A DNA stretch of 64,000 nt, taken from contig PTFA01000081.1 in the NCBI GenBank assembly GCA_003342895.1, forward strand, positions 2,742,181-2,806,180, read 5' to 3'. Position numbers and translations under genes: made by a program. The stretch's first letter is position 1. The number at the start of each line of letters is the position of its first letter. This document shows positions 24,551 through 35,470 of the stretch, in pieces. The notes beneath the pieces are model-generated. The model worked only from the letters and a program-made list of their open reading frames with translations, was not told the DNA's origin and did not search any database. The DNA is from Casuarius casuarius (taxonomy: Eukaryota > Chordata > Aves > Casuariiformes > Casuariidae).

Positions 24551-27500
24551 TTTGAACCTTCTTGATGGGATTTTAGGCAACATCTTCACTTCCTCCTGCA
24601 GTCAGGCACCTCCCTGTGTGTCTGCCCTGACCTGGAGAGCACTGACAGCCCTGCTAGCCAGCCTCCGTTCACACAGTGCTTGCGGCAGCCTGCTCGCTTC
24701 CTGCATGCATGACCTCGAGAGAGCTGTCGTCCACCTCGCCGTGGGTATGGCCATGCAGGCAAGTTCCCACAAGGTGCGAGATGGGGCTGAGTCCTCATGC
24801 AGCGGCTGTTCTGCAGTAGTTGTGCCTAGTCTATGGTAAAAGCAAGTTTTGCTCCAGTTTCATTGAGTCATGAGGATCCTCAGGTGCCGCTGCCGTTACC
24901 CTAGGACAGTCACTGGGAAAGGGCTACCACCCTAGAGAGACCCTCAAACTCCGTCCTTCCTTCAGCTGCAACTACATTAGCTTCACAACATGCCTCTGAA
25001 ATACTTCTCTGTTCTTAGGCCATCGCTGAATTCTGGCTATGGTTTCATGGTATGGAGGTTCTGCTGTAAAAAACAAATTAGGAAGTTCCTTCCTGCCCTT
25101 TCCCAGCTCCTAGGCCTTGCCCGATGTTCACAACAGCACGTTGGGCTGTGGAGGAATGACCCAAATTAAAAATATCTCTCCCTCTCCCCATGAATATTGT
25201 TCATAACACAGATCGTGGCAAAGATCTGACCTACAGAGCGGCTGCGTAATTTGGGGGAGTGAGAGAAGGGGGCAATACTGTTGTGAAGATACAGAACTTG
25301 TTTAAGCTGATCTTGTATCACAACGAGTCGTTCACGTTGCAATAACCTGCTAGGGAGAGAGCAGCAGCTGAGAGCTCTGGGCTGGTCCTGCTAACCACCA
25401 GGTCTGTGTTTCCTGGGCCCAGTGAGCCTTTAGTTGAAAAAAATTAGGCAAACTGAATTAGTTCAGTACCTATGCCAACTTTTTAATAAATGAGGGGTAG
25501 CAGCTGCAAGAATCACCCAGAAATAACCAAGTAGATGGGGCCTGACCAGCTTGTGCAAGGTGTTTGTGAGGATCTAGCGACTGCGCTCAGTGATGTAGGT
25601 GGTCCCTTCTAGTCCAGCGTGCCTGGGAATGGCCATGGCTTGCTCCCAAAGCGCCGTCGACACTGATGTGTTTACATTCCTTACCTTGGTATGCGAAGCA
25701 GGTTCACTGGAGCCAGCAGGTTTTTACCTGGAAATTGTGACTCCCACACACCTAAGTATTGGCACAACAACAGCTACAGCAAGCTCTGCAAATGCTGCCA
25801 CCCTGCCATCCGGCAACGCAAAACCCAAGTGCCAAGGCATCCCATCTCACCCTCCCCTTTTTTACCATTTTATTTAACAACCTGGAGAGCTCTCTGTTTG
25901 CTGGGGAGCATTTCGTGCAGGAGCAAACAGATCTTCCTCTCGCCCTCTCTCCCTCTCTTTGTGTTCAAACATGGGAGTTCACATCCTCTGCCTCTTCCTC
26001 TTCGCCGCGGGCCCCCTGGAAGAGCAGAAGCACACCCCAGGGACAGCACAACAACAACGCGCCGGGGCGGCGAGGGGGAGAACAAAGACTCCTTCGGCCC
26101 TGTGAAAAGTCTCCGCTGGAAAAGGGAGTAAATTCCAAGTCAGTACCGGTAAGAGTATTAAAAAAGCATCAGGAAAGCAGAACAAAAGCAAAGATAACAA
26201 GGCTTCAGTGATCTTCTCGTGCATGGCTTAGACTTCATGCGTACGTGGGTTTCCATATATATATTTCCAGAAGGGAAATATGAGCCTTGTTTATAAAAAT
26301 TACATGCTTGCTTCTGAGTTTAACCTCTACCCTTTAAACACCAGCCTAACTCTAGGAATAGCTTTGCGCAAGGCACAATGTTCTTCTGGTGCACTTTGGC
26401 TTTGACGGGAATATGCAATTCAAGATTTTCTCACCCTTCTGCTATCTGCTTTTGTCTCCCAGTATCCCAGGGAAAGGGAAGCACTTTGCAAAGAGCTTGA
26501 AGGCTTGTTCGCGTGGTATCATTCCCATCTGCCTTGGCACCCGTGTACTGGCTCCTCCTCCTGCACCCTGTACGCTTGCAGCACCAGGAACCTTGTAGCT
26601 ACTTGCTTTTGCTGGCTACCGAGAGCAATAATCTGCCTCCAGTAAATATCTAAGACATCAATCCACAGGAGATACTGACCTCTCATTCATTTCTTGTTGC
26701 TTCAATATTTTTATAGTATTTAACAAATGCATAAAATCAGTGGGTGCTTTGTGTTCCCAGTTGTTGCCCTTTCCATCACCCCCAGGAAACAAAGGCAATG
26801 AGTTTCTTACAGGTCTCAGCTGAACAACCTGGATCTTTAACTCAAACTGTGAAGTTTCAGGCTCTGAAGGACGTTGGTATCCTCTCCAATGCTGGCAAGA
26901 ACAACTGCTGCTCTGTCCCTTAAAATATGCACATGGGAAAGTTTATTTATATAAATAGCTTCATTGAAGTAAATGAGTCAAGTTTTGTATGGGAAGTTAC
27001 TGGCTGCTTTACATACTTGCCAGACTCGGACCTCAGATAGAAGGACCTCCATGGCACAACTGGTTCTTACTGCAATGCTTAGAGATGGCATCATGATCCT
27101 GATTTAACTTGCTGTATATTGCAAATCATAAAATAACAAATGGAAAAAAAACACCAAGCCCTTCCACTGATTTACACTGGGTGGTTTTGGCATGCAGAAA
27201 TAAGAAGCGGTAGACAGGAATTCAACTAGAAAAGAGCTGCCTTTACAACGGCATTGAATTTCACAGCGAAAACTTGATGCAAAGGCTGGGGTTTTTTTAC
27301 AACGGCCTGGAAGATGTTGGCTGACTCGGTGAACAGCAGCATGCACAGTCATTTTGGGTGGGAACAAGTTGGTGCGAGCGCCTGGGCTCGCTGCAGCGGA
27401 GCACCAGCTTCACCCCAGCTGCTGCTCCCACTGCGCCGCGTACTCCCTAACGCATAGGAGAAATCTTCCCTCTTGCTCTGAGGAAATAAAATGCAAAATT

Positions 27501-30500
27501 GTGGTTTTTGTTAAAAGTTGAACTGGTAAACACATAAAGGTACGAGGATTCAAAGTTCCCATTTGCATTTAATCTGCCTCATTGGTATCACAAGGTGACC
27601 TAGATTAGCACCCACCAGTGTCCACCCCGTCATCCAGGGGCTTTGCTTTGGCACCCGGACACGAGAGCCATCCCGGGGTTAAGGAGAGACAACGCCATTA
27701 CAATCCACTGAAATGTTTAACTCAAGGAAACTGGGTGTTGTAGTTTCGGTCATTGCAATTCTCTCTGGCAAAACTCCCCTGAGATCACCTAGGTGTTTGC
27801 CCAGTCGTGTATTGCTGCCCCAGAGCACCCATCACAACCACACCAGACAATTGCATAAATGTGAATTTTTGTTACCCTGCGTCTGTTGTTTCAGTTCATA
27901 TGATTCATTGAATCATTCCACTGGAGCCTGTAAATAACTCCCCCCCCTCCGTTATTACCCTAATAATTCTCTTGAGATGGAAAACGTGTTTATTTTGACT
28001 CAGAGATTGTAAAACCGCAGGAATAAAACAAGTTTAGGCTGCCAAGGCTTTATTTAATTTCTTGTTCTTTTGCTGAAGCTCTGAGAATAACTTCTGTTTC
28101 CTGCCGAAGAAGGAAACAGTGTTTTCCTTGACTTATATAAATATTACTTCCCCGCTCATGCATTTTCCCAGTGTTGGAAATAGGCAGGGATCTTCACGGG
28201 GCCTGAAGGTTGCAACCCTTTTATAAAATTGTGATTTCCACCCCGTGTACCTGGGGTGGGCAGCTTCCCCCGGAGGAAGCTGGGCGGTTGCTCTGGCCCT
28301 TGTGGGCACGTGTAGGGTCAGGCAGAGCGAAAGGAGGTGCCCGGCAGCGGAGAGCTCTGACTTCATCTTGACCTCAAGGCAACGCTGCTCTGTGTTCATT
28401 TTTCTGTGATTTCAGTCTACAGGCCACAACATATAATCAAGACTTCCCATACGGAGAGGAGCTGCTGCTAGAACAGGGAGAGCAAAATATAGGCTAGCCC
28501 TGTAAGGCGAGCGTGTGAACGCGGGATGGGAAATGCGAAGGGGAAGGCACAAAGAAAGAGTTGCAGGAGATAAGTAACACCGACACGGGCAGTTATTCCT
28601 CTGGCATGTGTATAATCATATGATAATACCCACTTGGGAGACCACGGTGGAGCGTTTCAAGCGAAGGGACCGACCAGTGCCTAGCGTTCCTCTGCGTATG
28701 TATTGCATCGACATAATGATATAGCAAAATCAAAGAAAGGTCGGGACAGACGTTAGAAGCAAGCGAGCGTCGTTGCTGCCATATATAGCGCTGCTGGGAA
28801 CACGCCTGGCTTGGGCTCGCGCTGGAGGCCGGGCTTTGGGAAGGAGCTTGAGGAATGAGCGAGGCTTCGGGAGAGAGCTCCCGAGCGCAGACCGAAGCTT
28901 GGGAAGCTGGCTGGGGTGAGCACCTGAGGAGCTGGATCCACCCGGCTCCCAAGGAGAAGGTCAAGGGGTGGCTTCATGGCAGCCTGCCGGTCCTGACGGG
29001 AGAGAAAGGGTCTCTGATGGCAAATCGTTCTGTAATCTAGCCAAAAGACACTGTCCAGGAAGCTGAGTTCAGGTAAGAGCAGACCGAATGGAGCTGTTAC
29101 GCGTTCTCAGCCATGGCCCTTTTCAGTGGGCGAGGGAGGAGAGGGATGCTGCGACACTTCTCCGGGTGCTTGGGTCAGGGCTTTTTCTCAAAGACATTCT
29201 CTGACGCAATCAGGGAATTGAAGGCTTGATGCAAAGATTATAAAATTTAATTATCTCTCCTCCGTGATGCAAGAGGCCAGGCAAGACAACATTCCTGCCA
29301 GGCCTTTAATCTGCCATGTGCATGTTTTCGAAAGCACTGAGTGATTTGGGGCTCCCTCAGGTCTCGGGGGTCAGACTGGAGGCACTCGCAAGAGGCCTGA
29401 CTTTCCAAATGGGGGGTACTTGCAGTTACCAGTGTCTTCTCTGGTTTCTCCACGTGTCTGCTCAGAAATTAGGACACCAAAAATCACTATTCACTTCTGC
29501 AAATGATGTGCTCATCACTGCAAGGACAAGTGGACTCCACTTCTAGAAGCCTTAAACTCCGAGAGCGCTGCACAACATCCACCTTTTCCCCAAAGGCAGC
29601 TACTTTCCTTTGGCTTGACTCATTCGTGCAAACATTTCCCAGAGTGCTGTCTCTGTAACAGGATCTTTAAAACTGAGGAAGACATCTATCTGCTTCCCTA
29701 AGGGGGCCGTTCTTGCTCTCACTGCACTCCCAGCTCTCCTGCAGTTATTTATCTATTTTTCAAGCTTTTTTTTTTCCCCCTCTCTTATTGCTGAGGTGAT
29801 GGCAATTCCCTGTAACGATATAATCCTATGCAATTTATCATGATAAGTCCGTTCTGCTAACGCAACAGAGTTCCTGTTAGCTGGAGAAAAAAATTCCCTG
29901 GCAAGAAGAATCACTGCGAGCCATTCGGGGCTCGCGTACCACTGTGGCTAAAGAGCCGACGGGGAAAAGCTCTCCTGCCGCTGGCAATCAGTGCAACGTA
30001 GTGCTGCCGGGCTCTGCCCAGAGCCCTCGAAATGAGGTTTTAATTCCTGAAGCCTTGCACAAACAACGGAGCTGCAGGGAGAGAGTCACCGGGTGGGGGG
30101 AAAGGAGCAGTGACCTTTGCAAGTGAACTCACGAGGCAGCAACATGCCTCAGCCTAAGCCTGATTTTTTTTTTTTTCTTTTTTCTTGAAATGAAGTTGGC
30201 TGTTGGAAACCCAGAAGCAGCGGCTGTTAGATGCTGGACAGATCTAGGGTACTATGTTATTTCAGCGTCTAATCCCAGATGAGGCCAATTTACACTCAGA
30301 TTTTAGACATGGCAGTTGTCTCATTACTCTATGCTGTACTTCTGGCTTCAAGATGTAGAAAAAAACCCTCAAAACTGGGGCTGGCAGTTCTCTGCTATCA
30401 CACACTATGGCTGTCAACATCTTTCTGCTCTCGTACCTCTCCTGAGCGTGTCTCCCATTCGTATGCAGATCTGGGGGACAGAGCTTTCAAGAGTTATGTT

Positions 30501-31089
30501 TTCCCGTGGATGCTGCCATCAGGGGAAACGAGGATGCCTGAGCCACGTGGATACCCCGGACTTGAGGCTTTGGGGCCTCCCGGGGGCCAGGGCTGCAGCT
30601 TGAGACGCTCCGTCCACCCTGGCGTGTCCCAGAGCCCAGGAAGCTTGCAGGAGGTGGCCAGGGGGATTGATTAGCAGAATTTATTGCAGGAGTAAACCTC
30701 GCCCAAGGACTGTGTCCGGCATCCTGGTGAGGTGCACTGATTACTTTATGGGATCTCCTCTGAGCAGAAGGCTGCAGCTTAAAACATCCAGAAAGAAACA
30801 GGGAATGAGGCTTGTTACATTATATATATATTAGATACAGTACTATACAGTGTACCTATCTTATTATGATGCCCACTTCTTTTTTAATGGTGACAATCCA
30901 TCAAAAATTGAGAAAAAAAATAATGGTCCTCAAACATTTCTGCATCTTCTCCAGCTTCTTCCTCTTTTCCCTCCAGCTCAGGAAAGGAAGCAAAACTGTG
31001 GCAGACAGTGACTCCAATCTGGAGGCTGTTTTCCCATCATTCCGTTTTTGCCGTCTTCTAAAAAGCCGTTTATCTTCCTTTTGTCTGGG
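24551..31089. other. Intergenic, no gene recognised
   Basis: No coding gene is recognised. A perfect octamer (ATTTGCAT) lies at 27561-27568 and a small 8-bp-arm inverted repeat at 28095-28118. Both could be chance. Moderate CpG enrichment occurs near 25980-26070. Confidence 0.55.
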
Positions 31090-31425
31090 GTTACTGTCAC
31101 CAGAGCCAAGTCCTGTTGCCCAACATCCTTCCGCCCCGCCACGGAAGCGGCGCTTGCTGGTGTCCTCACCGTGCGAGCTCCTGCTCTTCTGGAAGGCACA
31201 AAAACGCCCAAGCTGTCGTCTCGGGCTTGGAGCTCTCCCCGTCGGCTCCCTGGCTCCCGTTTCAGCCCTCGCTGGAGCTCGTCGGGGTAAGATCGCAAGC
31301 GCCGGGGAGAGACACATGTTTCGCATTACGCGCGCGAGCCTTCGCCGAGCCCTGGTGACAAGAGATCTTACAAACTCGCGCTTCGCGGCGAGGGGCCGCA
31401 GGTGGGGGAGGGCGTCTCTCTTCAT
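31090..31425. promoter_or_regulatory. Orphan CpG island
   Basis: By eye this block carries roughly 30 CpG dinucleotides in about 300 bases, dense around 31130-31160, 31255-31310 and 31325-31400. The flanks are CpG-poor. In vertebrates such islands usually mark promoters or developmental regulatory sites. A strong 5' splice-site match (G|GTAAGA, GT at 31287-31288) lies inside on the plus strand. No coding exon is recognised, so a lncRNA promoter or an enhancer-type island are the plausible readings. Confidence 0.5.
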
Positions 31426-32239
31426 GGGGGAGGATTCACAGACAGCCCCCCCGGCTTATTAATAAAAGAGGGGAGAAGGGGAGAATTTGAGCAGCGAGAA
31501 AACGGAAACGCTCTTAAATTTGCAGTGGTTAGGTTTAGCCAGAACAAACAAAAATAGTTAATTTTTTCAAATGTTTTCCTAAACTGGCCAGGTCTGGGGA
31601 CACGTTGTTCACGGCATTTATTCAAATCTGTGTTATATCACTCTGGGCTGCTGCAAGAAAAGAAAAAAAAAAGATCTGTTTATATAAATTACTTCATTTA
31701 ACCAAAGAGTCGTTCTCGGCGCTGCTCTCACACTCTGCAGTCCTCTTCCCTCACCCCGCTTGGAAGCAGGCCCTCGTTTCCAGGGTTGTATTACAATCCC
31801 ATTTGTTTTTCACTATAAAACCAGCTCATTACGTGGCTCTTCCCATCCCTGCTGTTACAATACAGTATGCAATTTTGCATTTGCTTATGACACACCATGA
31901 TCCGAACAGTATAAGTATCATGGCCGATCTGGTGTTAATCATCTCGGGCCTGTCTGATGGGAGGGCAATTGAAAATATACTATTGCTCCGCAGGTTATTC
32001 ATAGCATCAGCTCACTAATTTTTACTGGAATACGTTCACATTCGAATGACATGTTTATTGGAACTTCTTTTACAGTCAAAGAGAGTTATTGTGGGCATAG
32101 GCTAAATGCGTTCAGCCATTATATTCTGTAAGCCGCAGTTAAATGCCAGACTAGGGTTGATCTAGCTTTGAGCAGCCCATCTATAAAAATCTCCTCCATG
32201 TGTCACCAAAACAGACTCTCTAAAGAGTCTACAGGCTAC

Positions 32240-32285
32240 TAGCCTAATGTATTAGCCTAATATATTAGCTCTTAGCCTAATATTA
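32240..32285 (+). repeat. Minisatellite-like 13-bp repeat (about 3 copies)
   Basis: Copies of the unit 'tagcctaatNtat' lie at 32240-32252, 32253-32265 and, after a 7-base spacer, 32273-32285. The third copy is slightly diverged. Confidence 0.8.
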
Positions 32286-32817
32286 AAATAACAACAACTG
32301 CCAGAGGTAGAAAGGTTGTGGCAGGGCAGAAAATACAGCCCTCGAAGAGAATGGGTCGTTAGCCAAGAGAAATAAATTACCTTTAACTCCCAGCACACTA
32401 GTGCTATCTAAATCAGCTTAAATGTACAATGTCCTCAGCTTTGCTTTATCTCCCTGGAATTTGCGGAGCGTTTACGGTGCTGCTGGGCGGTGATCGGCTC
32501 CCTGCGCTTCGCAGCACAGGCCCCGTGCCGGAGCCGAGCCGGAGATACCCTCCTTGCCCTGCCGCTCCGCTCTGCCCCGGCTCCCCCATCTCCTGCGGAA
32601 ACCAGGCTCCTCTTCCGTTGTACGTCTCCAGATGGGATGGCGAAGCACTTGGCAGTTGATTTGCAGCATGTTGTTGGTGCCCAGCTCCCTTTCGGGCTCC
32701 CCCAGGGCAGCAGGACGAATGTCCCACCCTGGCCCATGAGCCCATCCCCAAGGAGATGAATGCGGGAAGCATGGGAAGATCCTTTGCTTTGCTAGTCTGT
32801 GTAGTCCAAGCGTGCTC

Positions 32818-32877
32818 CCATGGAGGACCAGGGTTCAGATGGTCCTGCCATGGAGGACTGGTGTTGAAATGGTCTCC
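32818..32877 (+). repeat. 30-bp tandem duplication
   Basis: Two adjacent 30-base units, 32818-32847 and 32848-32877, both begin 'ccatggagga' and share the 'atggtc' near their end. There are several substitutions between them, so the duplication is not recent. Confidence 0.75.
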
Positions 32878-34419
32878 ATCAGGAAAGAGACTCCCGACCC
32901 TTCCCCATCAGGATGGTTCTATCATGGACATTAGCACCTACATGCGTGATACGCGCGAGGAGCCTCACTGGTATATGATATACTTTCTCCCTCTGCCCCT
33001 GGTTGCTGTGTAAAACAGAAGACAACACACATTTCAGGTTCATCGGAGACATGAAACCTTGCAAAGCTTATGCAAAACTTAATGGAGACACAAATCTATC
33101 CTTGAAGCTTCCACCAAACAGAGCCCCCTAGAAATAATCACTTTTACTCTTTGCAATAAAACACTCTGCTGCTTCTGCAGGAAACAAGGGTTTTCAGCCT
33201 CCAATTCAGGGTTTTGTTTTGAATTTGTGAGTCTGCAGCCCTTTGCCCCACAGTAGGCCAACTGTTTTGAAAAAAAAAAAAAATAGCCATCCCGCCTCCT
33301 CGCAAAACAGTGCAAAGCACAGAGCGCAACAGGGCTGTGAATTTGGCTTTTGTTGTGTGGGATCGAAGCGAACCTGGCTCTCCTCAAATGCAAAACTGGA
33401 TGAAAAGAAACCAACCTAAAAAAAAATGAAGTTGCAAAATGTACTTTCTTACTTAAAAGAGCCTGGAATGCCAGTATTTCTTTTGTCCCCCATTTACAAG
33501 CTATTCATTTTAGGGAATATGCCCGTTCTAGTGGAAAGATAGGAATAAGAAGCCAGGACAATAATTGCAACAAGGGCTTTCAAAGAGATCATTTAGACAA
33601 CCATTAAATGAAAATGCAGACTTACAAAATCATGAGAGAGAATTCCTTTCTGTCTTTGAGATCTGAGTTCCTTTCTAACACCAAAATGTGAATCAAGAAC
33701 TGAAATAATCCTCACGCGCTTATTTTCGATGAAACTTTGCACAACTACAGGCAAAAGCCAAAAGCATTGCAGAATGCAAAACACAAATGGCTTTATGCAT
33801 CACAGAACATCGCAGCTCAAGTGTTAGAAGAACTGCTCAGAAAGCATCAAAAGGAGGGGGTGGGGTTTTTTTTTTTTCCAAGATGGTAGTATTTCTTGTC
33901 AAAAAAAACTGTTATTTTTCCTGGATCTAAATTTCCTGGACTAAAGGAGTCTCTCCATGTGGGAGATGGTTAGTCCTATGCTCTTTAGTCCGATGAACAA
34001 CACGGACCCGCTGCACGTAGCTGATGAGATGGCCACCAGAAAGCTTGTCAGGGATGTGAGAGACTTGGCCATAAAAGCCTGACTCAAACACAGCCAGGAC
34101 TTATGCCTGAGCTTCCTACATCCCAGCTGAGCACCTTTATGACTAAATACACACACTTGCTGACCACAAACTACGTTACGTTGTCAAGGATCTTTAGGAA
34201 AGCATTGTTAAAGACAGCTTGTTCCCATGAAAAGTTTATTTTTGAAGGAAGAGTTTTTAAAAATAAAGAACAAAACAGATGTGTTTGAGCAATAATTTCC
34301 CAGGCATCTCCTTGCCATTAGTTCTCGGACAATCGCACGCTAATTCATCTGGGAGATGAGTCCAGCAGCTCTGGTTCATCCTTTGCACAAGTACGACGGG
34401 GCTCCTGCTTCCTACCATC

Positions 34420-34592
34420 CCCATAACCTGATCTCCAGCTTTGGACAAACAAGATGTTTAACTTCCTTGCACCTCATTTTCTCTGCTGGTATTAATGGGA
34501 AGTAATGATCACTGCCTGCTTTGATGAAGCATCCTATGATCTACAAATGAAAAATGCAGTGTAAATGCAAAGAACTTAATTATTATTATTGC
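34420..34592 (+). mobile_element. MIR-type SINE fragment (core and 3' part)
   Basis: The order of blocks matches MIR-family SINEs of amniotes: 'ctttggacaa' near 34440, 'cttgcacctcattttctc' near 34466, 'taatgggaagtaatgat' near 34493, then 'atgatctacaaatgaaaaatg' and 'gtgtaaatgcaaag', ending in (ATT)n near 34580-34590. This is the 3' end form seen in sauropsid MIRs. The tRNA head is not preserved. It is an ancient copy, diverged but collinear with the family. Confidence 0.7.
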
Positions 34593-35344
34593 TAAACAAG
34601 CTGTCTCATGACCTCAGAGCTGGTTTATAGATTCATAATTGGTTTAGATCTATATGGGGATGAGGCAGCATGTTTAGACATGCCATCGTGTTCTCGATAT
34701 ACACCGTCCCGTCTTCGGGGACAGTAAACACTGCAAGGGTGGTTAAGCCGCGTTTCAAGATCCTGCGACGTCTTCGCCTTTGATAATACCCTGCGCTCCA
34801 GCCACTCCGGTGGTGCTGGGATGTGGAAATTCCCAGGTGCTTCTGCAGCTTAGCTTTCAGCCTAGGTCTTGCTACGACTAATTGTGTGCAGACTTCAGGC
34901 CTTGAAACCAAATCATATTTGACATTTACACAGAGTATTTGGTTGCAGAAAGATCTTTTGTGTATAGCAGAATCATACAGCAATGAAGAGCCCTTTTGGA
35001 CTGAACAACAGCTGCTATTTAGTATTACATAATCACTTTACACTACTCTCTAAAATAGCGTAAAGATTTAAATTCTGCTGAATTTACAGGAGAGCTCTCT
35101 GTAGACCGAAAGCCATTTTCCTAATGGGAGTTTAGCAATGATTATATTCCAAACATCTCCTTTTGAGTAAAAAAGTCCCCTCACTTAATGATGTAACACA
35201 GCATCACTGTAGGGACTTTGCTATCCATCAGTTTTTCCTGCCTTTCATTCACTAAATTAATCTGGCTAGAAGGAGAAAACAGCACAACCTTGGGAGGGCT
35301 ATAAATCTTCCTGCTTTCCAGCGTAACTCAAGCCGTAAGTAAAG
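34593..35344. other. Intergenic, nothing recognised
   Basis: Non-coding spacer between SINE and LINE relics. The open frame at 34633-34983 on the minus strand has no recognisable domain. Confidence 0.55.
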
Positions 35345-35470
35345 AGAGGTTAGGAAGCCACTTCCTCCATCAACAGGTTATTCCATAATTATCCTGTTTT
35401 GGGCTTTCTCCGCCTTCCCCTCCAGCATGTAGCCAGCGTTAGAGCCAAGATCCTCGGCGAAGCGGGCGCA
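35345..35470 (+). mobile_element. CR1-like 3' UTR fragment
   Basis: The block 'acaggttattccataatta' at about 35371, followed by 'ttgggctttctccgccttcc' and a diverged 'catgtagccagcgttagag', parallels a common turtle/crocodilian CR1 3' UTR (gggttattccataattg ... ggtttcttgcaccttcc ... ggccactgtcagaga). It is short and old. The subfamily is not assigned. Confidence 0.5.

Larger units (their letters stand above)
31426..34419. other. Intergenic, possible conserved noncoding DNA
   Basis: No gene is recognised. The part at about 31780-32150 is repeat-free, AT-rich and dense in motif-like words. It looks like vertebrate conserved noncoding sequence, but this cannot be shown without an alignment. A smaller CpG-rich patch lies at 32460-32600. 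Two short tandem repeats are listed separately. Confidence 0.45.

Noticed and set aside
30812..31462. 216-codon plus frame and 174-codon minus frame over the 31-kb CpG island
   Set aside because: Both strands are open because of high GC. The predicted proteins are Arg/Ser/Pro-rich without a domain.
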